Of a stretch of DNA of 64,000 bases, positions 10,137 through 18,665 are shown piece after piece. The notes beneath the pieces were generated by a model, which made no database searches, had not been told where the DNA came from, and was given only the letters and a program-made list of their open reading frames with translations. The stretch is from Vibrio ezurae NBRC 102218 (GTDB lineage: Bacteria; Pseudomonadota; Gammaproteobacteria; Enterobacterales; Vibrionaceae), in contig NZ_BATM01000044.1 in assembly GCF_000467185.1 (NCBI RefSeq), positions 1 through 64,000 on the forward strand. The letters run 5' to 3'. The position numbers and the translations under genes were made by a program. Within the stretch, counting starts at the first letter, position 1. Every line of letters starts with the position of its first letter.

Positions 10137-10477
10137 GATGTGTATCATCCATATTTAAAAATGAAAGACAAGCTTTCATTTATGAAACTAATGATAGGTT
10201 CAAATTTTTATTGATATTTATGATGCTTCACGATTTGAGTGGTTAAATTATAGTCTATATAAGTATGAGATCTTATGGTTATTGTCAGTAGCAAGAAGCC
10301 CAATAGTACTGTAAGTGATTGATGGTATGGGGATAATTAGATGATGATGTAAGGTAACACTATAGGCTATTGAGAGAGCCTATAGTGTTTAATTTATTCC
10401 TTATAGATCGTAAGGAATTTACAAGGATAGCGCATATTTAAAGAAAGGTTTACGGCCCTAAAAGGCGTTAAAGTGAT
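10137..10477. other. non-coding stretch with strong hairpin
   Basis: About 340 bases without a gene. It carries the receptor promoter region and a perfect 13-bp hairpin (arms 10356-10368 and 10377-10389, AACACTATAGGCT and complement, 8-base loop) followed by TAATTTATT on the plus strand. The hairpin may end the small minus-strand gene to its right. Nothing else is recognised. Confidence 0.6.
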
Positions 10478-10777
10478 TTATGAATTTGCGCATTGAGTGG
10501 AGTAGTGATCATTATTTGTCGATTGAGGCGCTAATACAAAAAGATCGCCTTGCCACATTCGAAAATCAAAACACCATTTGGCAAATTCTTCACGCTTGGG
10601 TTTTGCTATTTGCATTTCAACGCAGTGAGCTTGGCAAAATAATTCCCAACTATTTGGCTCCAGAAAGTGTTTAGGATCGGTTTCAGCCAAATACTTTTCA
10701 ATAAACTGCTTTCGCTTCTTAGCTTCCGCTTGTTGATAATTCGTTAAAAGTGAAAATCGTTTTGACGTTTGAGTCAT
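10478..10777 (-). CDS. hypothetical small protein
   Basis: About 99 residues from ATG 10777; an in-frame TTG lies five codons earlier. It is rich in charged residues at the start (KKRKQFIEKYL) and contains KREEFAKWCFDFRMWQGD, three tryptophans in all, and two cysteines around a histidine (FCQAHCVEM). There is no signal or membrane segment. No good Shine-Dalgarno is visible for either start, so translation is uncertain, although the composition looks protein-like. I do not recognise the family. It stands alone between the receptor operon and ktrA. Confidence 0.5.
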   Translation of the reverse strand: MTQTSKRFSLLTNYQQAEAKKRKQFIEKYLAETDPKHFLEPNSWELFCQAHCVEMQIAKPKREEFAKWCFDFRMWQGDLFVLAPQSTNNDHYSTQCANS

Positions 10778-11306
10778 TGGGTAATTTCGCAAATTAGTGG
10801 GTTCTTGACTAGATTAATGTGTTTTGCCTAAAAAGGGCAAATACTACTGGAAAGTAGTGCGTCAGATCGTGATGGAGTAGACACTGAAATGAAGGCAGTT
10901 TTCCGCAATTAGGTGCATTTTATTAACATTTTGTAGCATTTAGAGCGGAGAGGTTTTGGTTTACTGGTGCTTAATAAAAGTACAAATATTAACTACGAAG
11001 ATGCCGATTAAATTTTTTGTTCGTGGGAATTATAATCAATATTAAGCATAAGAATTTATAGTGTGTACGTGCATCGTGTTGTTGAGAGAATGTTTCTATT
11101 TGTAATTATCTTAATGGTAAGTATGACAAGCACAGCCGCAACAGGTGGTTAATCTTTACAGTGTAAATTGAGCGAGTATGTAAAATTTAAGAACTTTGAT
11201 AACTATCTTTTAATTATTCAATATTTCGTTATGTAAATCAGATGTTTACTATACTGAAAATCGCAACGGTTGTAGTTGAACCAAATAGCGTCATTGGAGG
11301 AAGTAG
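10778..11306. promoter_or_regulatory. ktrAB upstream region
   Basis: About 530 AT-rich bases with no supportable gene. A possible -10 hexamer TATACT lies at 11250-11255, some 50 bases before ktrA, without a convincing -35 at the usual distance. The ktrA start is preceded by a strong GGAGGAAG site. Confidence 0.35.
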
Positions 11307-11969
11307 ATGAGATCAGCGAAAAAGCAGTATGCAGTGATAGGTCTGGGAAGATTTGGCTTGTCGGTTTGTCAGGAGTTAAGCCGAGCAGGTGCACAGGTAC
11401 TGGCTATTGATGTTGATGAAGAGCGCGTAAAAACGGCCATAGAGTATTCAACAGAAGTGATTGTGGCGAACTGTGCGCAAGAGGAAACGGTCGCAGAACT
11501 CAAACTTGAAGAATACGATATGGTGATGATTGCCATCGGCAGTGATATTAACGCCAGTATTTTGACAACCTTAGTCTTAAAAGAAGCGCATTGTAAAACT
11601 GTTTGGGTCAAAGCCAATGACCGATTCCACGCGAGAATTTTGCATAAAGTCGGTGCGGATAGAGTCATTATGCCCGAAAGAGAAATGGGCATTCGTATCG
11701 CTAACCAGATGATTGATAAACGCGTGAAGGATTTCCATCCTTTAGGCAGTGGTATTGCATTAACTGAAGTGATTGTCAGCGCTAAAATGCTCGGTAAATC
11801 ATTGGCTGATATGTCATTGTGCCGAGAAGAGGGCGTCAGTGTTATTGCTTTGAAGCGCGGGCCTGAAGTGATTGCCTCACCAAGCTATAAAAAGAGCTTA
11901 GAAATTGGGGATGTGATTATTATTGTTGGGCCTGAAGTCATACTTGCACAAAAACTACGAACATTATGA
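11307..11969 (+). CDS. ktrA: KtrA, cytoplasmic RCK subunit of Na+-dependent K+ uptake
   Basis: A 220-residue regulatory subunit. The N-terminal RCK/Rossmann domain has the nucleotide-binding pattern VIGLGRFG (residues 10-17) with an acidic D35 at the end of the second strand. An RCK-C domain fills residues about 136-220. In the family it forms an octameric ring that binds nucleotides and gates KtrB. A strong Shine-Dalgarno (GGAGGAAG) precedes the start, and the stop overlaps the ktrB start by four bases (ATGA), so the two are translationally coupled. The pair is the standard Vibrio Ktr system. Confidence 0.95.
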   Translation: MRSAKKQYAVIGLGRFGLSVCQELSRAGAQVLAIDVDEERVKTAIEYSTEVIVANCAQEETVAELKLEEYDMVMIAIGSDINASILTTLVLKEAHCKTVWVKANDRFHARILHKVGADRVIMPEREMGIRIANQMIDKRVKDFHPLGSGIALTEVIVSAKMLGKSLADMSLCREEGVSVIALKRGPEVIASPSYKKSLEIGDVIIIVGPEVILAQKLRTL

Positions 11970-13333
11970 TACCAAGAATTCACCAGAGTCGAGTATACAG
12001 CTTAGGGCCTGAAAGAAAGGGCGGTAAAGGTGGGGAGCCAAGAATCATTGTTCTTAGCTTTTTGTTGATTCTATTTCCGTCAGCGGTACTACTGACACTG
12101 CCAATTTTCTCCGTTTCTGGGTTGTCGATGACGGATGCGCTTTTTACCGCAACTTCAGCCATTAGCGTTACGGGGCTAGGCGTAGTAGATACTGGTCAGC
12201 ACTTTACGCTGAGCGGTCAAATCTTATTGATGATCCTTATGCAGATAGGTGGATTAGGTCAGATGACCTTATCCGCCGTTCTTCTCTATATGTTTGGTGT
12301 ACGTTTGTCATTGCAGCAGCAAGCGTTAGCAAAGGAAGCATTAGGGCAAGATCGCCGCATTAATTTGCATCGACTAGTCAAAAAAATCATCATTTTTGCC
12401 CTAGTGGCAGAGTTTGTCGGGTTTTTAATTCTGAGCTATCGATGGGTCCCTGACATGGGGTGGAGCACGGGTATGTTTTACGCACTGTTCCATTCGATTT
12501 CTGCATTTAACAATGCAGGGTTTTCTCTATTCTCAGACAGCTTGGTGGGTTTTGTTGGCGATCCGATAGTGATTAGCTGTCTTGCCGCTTTGTTTATCCT
12601 AGGCGGTCTTGGTTTTACTGTTGTGGGCGATCTCTCGGCAAATCTCCATAAAGGCGTACGACACCTACAACTGCATACCAAGATAATGCTACTTGGCACT
12701 CCGATCTTACTGATTGTAGGTACGCTCGCCTTCTGGTTGCTTGAGCGACACAACGCCGCCACTTTAGGCAGCTTATCCGCTTCAGACCAATGGTTAGCTG
12801 CATTCTTCCAGTCTGCCACAGCGCGTACCGCAGGCTTTAACAGTATTGACCTATCGTCTCTCACCTCTCCTGCCATGTTGTTTATGATGTTACTCATGCT
12901 TATTGGCGCCGGTTCAACCTCAACCGGTGGTGGTATTAAAGTATCGACTTTTGTTGTTGCCACCTTGGCAACGTGGAGCTTTTTGAGCCAGAAAAAACAT
13001 GTGGTGCTGTTTCATCGCACTATTGGCAGTCAAACAGTGACTCGTTCATTAGCCATTATCGTGGTCAGTGGCATCTTGCTGTTCTTCGCGATGTTTGGAC
13101 TCATGATTACCGAGCAAGCGCCATTTAAAGTGATTATCTTTGAAACCATTTCCGCGTTTGCGACGGTCGGCGTCAGTGCCGGGCTTACCGCTGAACTTTC
13201 AGAGCCAGGAAAACTCATTATGATCGTGGTGATGATTATTGGTCGTATTGGGCCTTTGACCTTAGCCTATATGTTGGCGAGACCAGAAAAAACCTTAGTG
13301 AGATACCCTGAAGAGCCAGTATTTACAGGTTAA
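11966..13333 (+). CDS. ktrB: KtrB, K+ channel-like transport subunit
   Basis: A 455-residue integral membrane protein of the Trk/Ktr/HKT superfamily, with four membrane-P-loop-membrane repeats. The four selectivity-filter glycine regions are visible: SAISVTGLGV, SAFNNAGFSL, TARTAGFNSI and SAFATVGVSAG. The length suits KtrB. It acts in the inner membrane, taking up potassium driven by sodium, with KtrA bound underneath. Coupled to ktrA by an ATGA overlap and followed by a large hairpin, it ends the operon. Confidence 0.95.
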   Translation: MIPRIHQSRVYSLGPERKGGKGGEPRIIVLSFLLILFPSAVLLTLPIFSVSGLSMTDALFTATSAISVTGLGVVDTGQHFTLSGQILLMILMQIGGLGQMTLSAVLLYMFGVRLSLQQQALAKEALGQDRRINLHRLVKKIIIFALVAEFVGFLILSYRWVPDMGWSTGMFYALFHSISAFNNAGFSLFSDSLVGFVGDPIVISCLAALFILGGLGFTVVGDLSANLHKGVRHLQLHTKIMLLGTPILLIVGTLAFWLLERHNAATLGSLSASDQWLAAFFQSATARTAGFNSIDLSSLTSPAMLFMMLLMLIGAGSTSTGGGIKVSTFVVATLATWSFLSQKKHVVLFHRTIGSQTVTRSLAIIVVSGILLFFAMFGLMITEQAPFKVIIFETISAFATVGVSAGLTAELSEPGKLIMIVVMIIGRIGPLTLAYMLARPEKTLVRYPEEPVFTG

Positions 13334-13352
13334 CATCATCTACAAAGCTTTT

Positions 13353-13420
13353 AAGCATACTTATTATGAATGGCTAAGAGAATATCTCGTGTGTCGTTAC
13401 AGGTAAGTATGCTTTTCTAT
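13353..13420 (+). terminator. long-loop terminator after ktrB
   Basis: AAGCATACTTA (13353-13363) pairs with TAAGTATGCTT (13404-13414), followed by TTCTATTTT. The 40-base interior can form a second small hairpin (GAGA-ATA-TCTC). This most likely ends ktrAB. Confidence 0.6.
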
Positions 13421-13834
13421 TTTATATCGGATCGATTTCGCATTGAACCGAAAGTCCATTTCCCATATTTTATACAAGACATTTCATATATCTAAATATT
13501 CACGGAAGTCTTCGTGTTTTATTTAAATCTCCCTACCTTTGTTAATGATTTATTATTAATGCTGTTGTGTTATATAGGCTGATATTTTTATGGCGTAACA
13601 GTATATTATTAACCTTATTTATATGAATAAACTGATGTAACATAGTGTTTTCAAAATGAGTCAAATATTTGTAAATCAAGTAAAAAATATTGCAGGCATT
13701 AAAGTTATTTTTAGTATTGGAGCTACTGTACAACTAAAGTTTACGCTTGCAGTGCCGGTGCCTCTAGCAAAATCTTAATCACTTATGCGAACGAAGCGAA
13801 TTTATTTTATAAAAATGCACATGGAGTAAAGGAA
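13421..13834. other. AT-rich non-coding stretch
   Basis: About 400 very AT-rich bases between ktrB and the next gene. A minus-strand frame at 13542-13733 has an asparagine- and isoleucine-heavy composition typical of AT-rich noise and no ribosome site. Nothing else is recognised. Confidence 0.4.
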
Positions 13835-14278
13835 GTGAAAGCCAATATATTGAAGAGTAAAGTTAACACCAAAACATTAACCTTGGTTTTACTGTCAGTT
13901 CTAACGTTAGGTGTCTATAATGCTATGTGGTTATTTAAAAACAATAGTGTGATTGAGGATATATTAGAAGATAAGATCTTCGATTACAAAATTATAATTG
14001 TTTTGGCCGCAATGATAGGTTGGTCTTCCTTTCTTTCATCTGAAACTGATTTTTCTACATTGGCCAGTTTGCTAAGTCTGTTATCTGGAATAGTTTATAT
14101 TGTTTGGGCATTCAAAGCTAAGAAATCAATTCAAAAAATGATGTTAAATGATCATAAAATAGATTACTCAATGAATTCTTTTTACACGTTCTTATTTAAT
14201 ATCTATTATATAAACTTCTGTATCAATGAACTTGAAGAAGAAATTGAAAAATCAAAAGTTCTTTCAGGGGCACAGTAG
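13835..14278 (+). CDS. small membrane protein, DUF4234-like
   Basis: A 147-residue protein from a GTG start with a GGAGTAAAGG ribosome site. Its first membrane segment contains TLTLVLLSVLTLGVYNAMWL, whose LTLGVYN-W pattern is typical of DUF4234 proteins. Two or three further hydrophobic segments follow (KIIIVLAAMIGWSSFL, LLSLLSGIVYIVWAF), then a charged C-terminal tail. No function is known for the family. The gene is clearly more AT-rich than ktrAB before it and the EamA gene after it, suggesting separate acquisition. It is monocistronic, with its own terminator. Confidence 0.75.
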   Translation: MKANILKSKVNTKTLTLVLLSVLTLGVYNAMWLFKNNSVIEDILEDKIFDYKIIIVLAAMIGWSSFLSSETDFSTLASLLSLLSGIVYIVWAFKAKKSIQKMMLNDHKIDYSMNSFYTFLFNIYYINFCINELEEEIEKSKVLSGAQ

Positions 14279-14333
14279 CATATTCAATATTAATGCTATT
14301 GAGTCAGTATTTTATTGAACTTGTTAATAGCCT

Positions 14334-14380
14334 GACGCCAGTTTGTAGTGGATACCGTTCACTCCAAACTGGCGTCTTTG
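14334..14380 (+). terminator. terminator hairpin after DUF4234-like gene
   Basis: GACGCCAGTTTG (14334-14345) and CAAACTGGCGTC (14365-14376) form a perfect 12-bp stem, extended inside by AGTG/CACT and followed by TTTGG. An outer, weaker pairing of AGCCTGAC with GTTAGGC resembles integron attC ends; see findings. Confidence 0.7.
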
Positions 14381-14443
14381 GTTGTTAGGCACACCTTTTG
14401 GTGGGAACCCTCATCATACCACTAACTCTTTTATATACTGCTA

Positions 14444-15409
14444 ATGGTGAACAAGCCCACATTAATATATGATTCGATCTCCTCTTCTTTTTACGGTGTC
14501 TATCCCCCTATGCCTGCGTCTTCTTTCTCATCAATCCCGGTAGGGGTTCGATTCATGCTGCTGTCTGCGGTGGGTTTTGCGTTGATGTCTGCCTGCGTGA
14601 AGTACATCAGTAATTACGGTATTCCTGTATTTGAAATCGTTGCCGCGAGAGCTTTGGTTTCTTTCGTTATTAGTTATGCTGATGTTAAACGGAAAGGGAT
14701 TTCGCCATGGGGTAATAATAAGCGATTGCTTTTGTTGCGTGGGGTTGTGGGTACGTCTGCTTTGATGTGTGTCTATTACGCGTTGACCACCTTGCCTCTT
14801 GCTGAAGCGACTATTTTGCAATATGTGCATCCAGTGTCGACGGCGTTGCTAGGGCTTTTGTTTTTAAAAGAACGCATTCAAAAATCCACTATGATATGCA
14901 TTGGGCTTTGCTTGCTGGGGGTGTTTGTGATGGTTCAGCCAAGCTTAGTTGGACGTGTGAGTGATGTGCCGCTATTTAGTATCGGTATTGCTTTGTGTGG
15001 CGCTTTTGGCAGTTCAATTGCTTATATTATCGTAAGAAAGCTTAGCCAAACGGAAGATAGCTCCGTCATCATCATGTATTTCCCATTGGTGGCGCTGCCT
15101 GTTTCTACGTTATTAATTTGGAATGAATTTGCCTGGCCTAGCGTGTTTATCACGATTATGTTGGTTCTAGTGGGGATTTTTACTCAAATTGGCCAGTACG
15201 GTTTGACTAAAGCGATGCAGACTCAAGATGCGGGTAAAGCGTCGGCATACTCTTATATTCAGATTGTGTTCTCGGCCTTGCTTGGCGTATGGATATTCAA
15301 TGAGCTCCCTTCTATTTGGACTTACTTGGGAGGCGGCTTAATTGTGACTGGTGCGCTTATTAATGTGTTTGGTAAGTCTTTATTGAAAAATACTCGGCGC
15401 ATTGTTTAA
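14444..15409 (+). CDS. EamA/DMT-family inner-membrane transporter
   Basis: Up to 321 residues with about ten membrane segments in two EamA repeats, the layout of the drug/metabolite exporter superfamily. The first repeat includes GFALMSACVKYIS and LPLAEATILQYVHPV, a recurrent DMT motif. The second ends with GVWIFNELPSIWTYLGGGLI. The true start may be ATG 14510 (MPASSF): a TATACT -10-like hexamer at 14434-14439 lies almost on the upstream ATG, and neither start has a good ribosome site. Substrate unknown; metabolite or amino-acid efflux is typical. It is a single gene, ending at a shared terminator with the convergent TRAP operon. Confidence 0.88.
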   Translation: MVNKPTLIYDSISSSFYGVYPPMPASSFSSIPVGVRFMLLSAVGFALMSACVKYISNYGIPVFEIVAARALVSFVISYADVKRKGISPWGNNKRLLLLRGVVGTSALMCVYYALTTLPLAEATILQYVHPVSTALLGLLFLKERIQKSTMICIGLCLLGVFVMVQPSLVGRVSDVPLFSIGIALCGAFGSSIAYIIVRKLSQTEDSSVIIMYFPLVALPVSTLLIWNEFAWPSVFITIMLVLVGIFTQIGQYGLTKAMQTQDAGKASAYSYIQIVFSALLGVWIFNELPSIWTYLGGGLIVTGALINVFGKSLLKNTRRIV

Positions 15410-15465
15410 TTGTTTAACGGGTTACATTTTCAAAGTAACTTGTTCGGTAATACGACTGAACAGTA

Positions 15466-15493
15466 AAAAGGCATGCTTTGCATGCCTTTTGTG
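15466..15493. terminator. bidirectional terminator
   Basis: AAAAGGCATGC and GCATGCCTTTT (15466-15476 and 15480-15490) make a perfect 11-bp stem with a 3-base loop and T/A tracts on both sides. It lies between the convergent EamA and TRAP genes. Confidence 0.9.
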
Positions 15494-15512
15494 TTGCTGG
15501 ACTAGCATGTGA

Positions 15513-16817
15513 TTAATTGATCAAGCCAAAGGCTCTTGGCAAAGCTAAGCTGATTGATGGAATAAAGGTAATCAGCAGTAGGGTGGCAATGAGCACCGCA
15601 CAGAACGGCAATATAGCTCGAATCACCCCTTCAATTCTCGCACCGCTGACACTGCATCCGACAAACAGCGCGGTTCCCACTGGCGGCGTGGCAATACCAA
15701 TACATAAATTGAATATCATCATCATTGCGAAGTGGATGGGGTGCATACCCAGTTGCGTGGCAATAGGCATGAATATTGGTGTGAAAATTAACACCGCTGG
15801 GGTTAAGTCCATGAACATGCCGACAATCAGCAAGATGATGTTCATCAAGATGAAGATGATGATGGGGTTATCTGAAATAGACAGCATCCACTCGCTGATC
15901 ATACTTGGCAATCCTGTAAACGCCATCGCCCAAGACATAATGGTGGAAGCGCCAATCAAAAATAGCATGATGCCAGTGATCTCAGCGGTTTCGACACAAA
16001 TGGTTTTGAGCTCTTTTGTACCTAATGTTCGGTAACACAGTGATAAACCGAACGAATACAGCACCGCTATACAGGCTCCTTCTGTCGCGGTAAAAATGCC
16101 GCCGATAATGCCCCCAATCACGACGACGACCAAGCCTAAACTAGGGATTGCGCGCCAAGTGATGATGAGCTTTTCTCGCATAGAGAGCTCAACCGCCGCG
16201 CTTCGATAGCCTCGTCTTTTAGCAATAATATAGGCCACGACCATACAGCTTAATCCCATTAAGATTCCCGGCACGTAACCGGCAATAAATAGGGCGGCTA
16301 TGGATGTGCCTCCACTGACCACAGAAAATACAATCAATGAGTTACTGGGCGGAATCAGCAAGCCAGCAGGGCACGATGCGACGTTTACTGCGGTGGAATA
16401 CGACTTATCATAACCTTCTTTCTCTAGCTCGGGTTCTAAGGTTTTGCCAACGGCTGCCGCGGCAGCTACAGCCGAACCTGAGACTGAGCCAAACAACATA
16501 TTAGCTAAAACATTCACGTGTGAAAGTGCACCGGGCAGACGTCCAACAAGTATCTTGGCAAACTGCACCAATCGCGCGGCAATGCCCCCGCGATTCATGA
16601 TGTTGCCTGCTAAGATAAAGAAGGGGATGGCGAGTAAGCTAAAGCTATCGATACCAGTGACTATTTTTTGACCGGCTGTCATAAAAGCAACATTGGTGGG
16701 GAGAATAGAACACATGATCACCAACGAGGACATCGCGATAGCAATCGCAATGGGCACGCTAAATGCGATAAGAAATAAAAATAAGCACAATAGCCAGAAG
16801 CCAATTGAAATATCCAT
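15513..16817 (-). CDS. TRAP transporter large permease, DctM type
   Basis: 434 residues from ATG 16817 (MDISIGFWLLC). The start follows the small-subunit stop by a single base, so the longer reading into the upstream gene is wrong. About twelve hydrophobic segments and family motifs such as IPFFILAGNIMNRGG, LFGSVSGSAVAAAAAVG, GLLIPPSNSLI and GIATPPVGTALFVG identify DctM. With DctQ and DctP it forms a sodium-driven tripartite importer of organic acids. Confidence 0.95.
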   Translation of the reverse strand: MDISIGFWLLCLFLFLIAFSVPIAIAIAMSSLVIMCSILPTNVAFMTAGQKIVTGIDSFSLLAIPFFILAGNIMNRGGIAARLVQFAKILVGRLPGALSHVNVLANMLFGSVSGSAVAAAAAVGKTLEPELEKEGYDKSYSTAVNVASCPAGLLIPPSNSLIVFSVVSGGTSIAALFIAGYVPGILMGLSCMVVAYIIAKRRGYRSAAVELSMREKLIITWRAIPSLGLVVVVIGGIIGGIFTATEGACIAVLYSFGLSLCYRTLGTKELKTICVETAEITGIMLFLIGASTIMSWAMAFTGLPSMISEWMLSISDNPIIIFILMNIILLIVGMFMDLTPAVLIFTPIFMPIATQLGMHPIHFAMMMIFNLCIGIATPPVGTALFVGCSVSGARIEGVIRAILPFCAVLIATLLLITFIPSISLALPRAFGLIN

Positions 16818-16818
16818 A

Positions 16819-17319
16819 TTATTCACCTTCCTGTGCGGGTTGTGCTGGAGCAAACATCTCAAGGGTGCTCAATACGATATAAGTCAGCATGATAATTCCG
16901 GATAGAGGCAAAATGAGATAAACGTAGGCCATCGGAATTTGCAACGCGGGTGAAAATTGCGTCATAGTTCGGCTCATCAATAGCATTCCACCTTTTACCA
17001 TCGCAAGGCTAATGAAAGCCACTGAGATGAGGTTGATTGCGACATGAAAATATTTACGGTGTTTGGCTTTAACAGAACCAATAAAAAGGGTGATCGCAAG
17101 ATGCCCATTTTTGCCAAATAAGTAACTGGCACCAGCCAGCCCGAACCAAATCATGGTGTAGCGAGCGAGCTCGTCGGTAAATGAGCTTGGATCATTGAGT
17201 ACATAGCGGCTAAAGACTTGCCAGGTTACGGTGATGACTAGTGTGACAATTGCAACCCCGCAAAATGTCAAAATAGCCTTGTCTAGAAAAGTTTTGAACT
17301 GACGTAAAACTGAGAACAT
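16819..17319 (-). CDS. TRAP transporter small permease, DctQ type
   Basis: A 166-residue protein with four membrane segments and the DctQ hallmark WFGLAGASYLFGKNGHLAI. It couples to the large subunit in the inner membrane. The stop TAA is one base from the dctM start, indicating translational coupling. It lies between the binding-protein gene and dctM in the usual P-Q-M order. Confidence 0.93.
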   Translation of the reverse strand: MFSVLRQFKTFLDKAILTFCGVAIVTLVITVTWQVFSRYVLNDPSSFTDELARYTMIWFGLAGASYLFGKNGHLAITLFIGSVKAKHRKYFHVAINLISVAFISLAMVKGGMLLMSRTMTQFSPALQIPMAYVYLILPLSGIIMLTYIVLSTLEMFAPAQPAQEGE

Positions 17320-17349
17320 CCTTCCTCCACGTCAACAGCTAAAGATTAA

Positions 17350-17369
17350 GCCCTCCATGAAAGGAGGGC
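17350..17369 (-). terminator. intercistronic hairpin between dctP and dctQ
   Basis: GCCCTCC and GGAGGGC (17350-17356, 17363-17369) form a GC-rich stem with a 6-base loop just after the binding-protein stop. Without a T-tract it is more likely an RNA-stabilising or attenuating hairpin, giving more binding protein than permease (inference). Confidence 0.5.
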
Positions 17370-17385
17370 ATTGATATGGGTGTGA

Positions 17386-18345
17386 TTACAACGCTTCGAT
17401 TGCGTCGATGTAGTATTTCAGCGCAGGGTCTTTTTTCGCGCTGTTGATCATAGGAAGTACCTTCTCGCGGAACTTGCTCGTATCAACTTCAATGAAAGTG
17501 ACGCCAGATTCTTTCGCGACTTTCATATTCTTCTCGTCAGTAGCCGCCCAGATTTTAATTTCCTCTTCCATGGATTCTAGAGCTGCTTCTTTAACGATTT
17601 TTTGCTGTTCAGGTTTTAAACTTGCCCACGTAGACTCAGAAATCATGATCAGATCTGGAGTCATCATGTGTTGGTCCATCGCATAGAACTTGGCAACTTC
17701 AGAGTGCTTCATTTCAACTAGGCTAGAAATATTGTTTTCAGCGGCATCAATAACGCCTTGTTGAAGTGCAGTGTATACCTCTGTGAAAGGTACTGGTGTT
17801 GCTCTTGCACCCAGCAAGCGCACCATTTCCATCATAGTGGGTGATTCTGGTACACGAATTTTAAGACCCGCAAGATCGTCTGGAGAATGAATTGGCTTTG
17901 AGCTGTAGAAGCTTCGAGAGCCTGAGTCGTAGAGTGTGATGCCAATGAAGCCTTTGCCTTTGCTGGACATCAGAAGCTTTTCAGCGGCATCACTGCGCAT
18001 AAAGCTGTGCATGTGATCTGAGCTGCGAAATAGATAAGGAATGGAAATAGCTTTGTAGGTAGGTTCAAATGACTCGGCGAGTGAGCCATTGATTTTAGCC
18101 ATATCTAGTGCTCCGGTGACCACTTGCTCAGCCTGATCACGTTCTGAACCTAACATGCCATTAGGAAAAATCTTAACGGTGATATCGCCATTTGATTTCT
18201 CTTTGACCTTGTCCGCAAAAATAACCATCCCTGCATGGGCTGCACTGTTTAAGTTCATTGCATGGCCAAGAGTGATTGTTTTTGCTTGTGCACCTACGGT
18301 GAACAGCACCGATGATGCGATAAGTGTTATGAGAGACTTTTTCAT
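17386..18345 (-). CDS. TRAP periplasmic solute-binding protein, DctP type
   Basis: 319 residues with signal peptide MKKSLITLIASSVLFTVGAQA. The DctP-family core shows LGSERDQAEQVVTGALDM, and the ligand-binding arginine lies in LKIRVPESPTM, the conserved arginine that salt-bridges substrate carboxylates. It includes FTEVYTALQQGVIDAAENN, a highly conserved DctP segment. It therefore binds an organic acid, possibly a C4-dicarboxylate or uronate. It is the first gene of the dctPQM operon. No regulator is directly adjacent; a LysR gene lies 3 kb away beyond two unrelated genes. Confidence 0.94.
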   Translation of the reverse strand: MKKSLITLIASSVLFTVGAQAKTITLGHAMNLNSAAHAGMVIFADKVKEKSNGDITVKIFPNGMLGSERDQAEQVVTGALDMAKINGSLAESFEPTYKAISIPYLFRSSDHMHSFMRSDAAEKLLMSSKGKGFIGITLYDSGSRSFYSSKPIHSPDDLAGLKIRVPESPTMMEMVRLLGARATPVPFTEVYTALQQGVIDAAENNISSLVEMKHSEVAKFYAMDQHMMTPDLIMISESTWASLKPEQQKIVKEAALESMEEEIKIWAATDEKNMKVAKESGVTFIEVDTSKFREKVLPMINSAKKDPALKYYIDAIEAL

Positions 18346-18665
18346 TCCTTATATCCTTTTTTGGGAATTTTATTCAAATATTGGGATTAACCAATAATAT
18401 GCATTTGCTTGCATCTCGTAGGTAATCTTATATTACAAATAAGCTTCATTTGTGGATCTGACTCTCGCAACGGTTAGATTCTGCTTTTTTGTTTGATTTT
18501 TACCGCAACTGATCACAGTTTCATCGTTTGTGTAATGAAATATGACAAGTACTTTGTCGGTTTAAGCAAATCGCGATATTGGCTTTTGTCGTGCTAGAAA
18601 TAAAAATGCAATGTTGATGCGCAGAGAGCAGGGGCTAGAGTTGAATCTGCCCCTTAATTAGGGAG
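18346..18665. promoter_or_regulatory. TRAP operon upstream region
   Basis: 320 bases upstream of dctP and downstream of the EptA-like gene. It must contain the TRAP promoter, but I cannot pick a convincing -35/-10 pair. CCCCTTAATTAGGG near 18651-18664 is a small imperfect palindrome. No gene is seen. Confidence 0.3.

Noticed and set aside
12478-12963. 161-residue minus-strand frame inside ktrB
   Set aside because: Antisense shadow of a convincing membrane-protein gene.
13542-13733. 63-residue minus-strand frame
   Set aside because: Asparagine- and isoleucine-rich translation of very AT-rich DNA without a ribosome site.
15517-16035. 172-residue plus-strand frame inside dctM
   Set aside because: Antisense shadow; methionine- and isoleucine-rich with no ribosome site.
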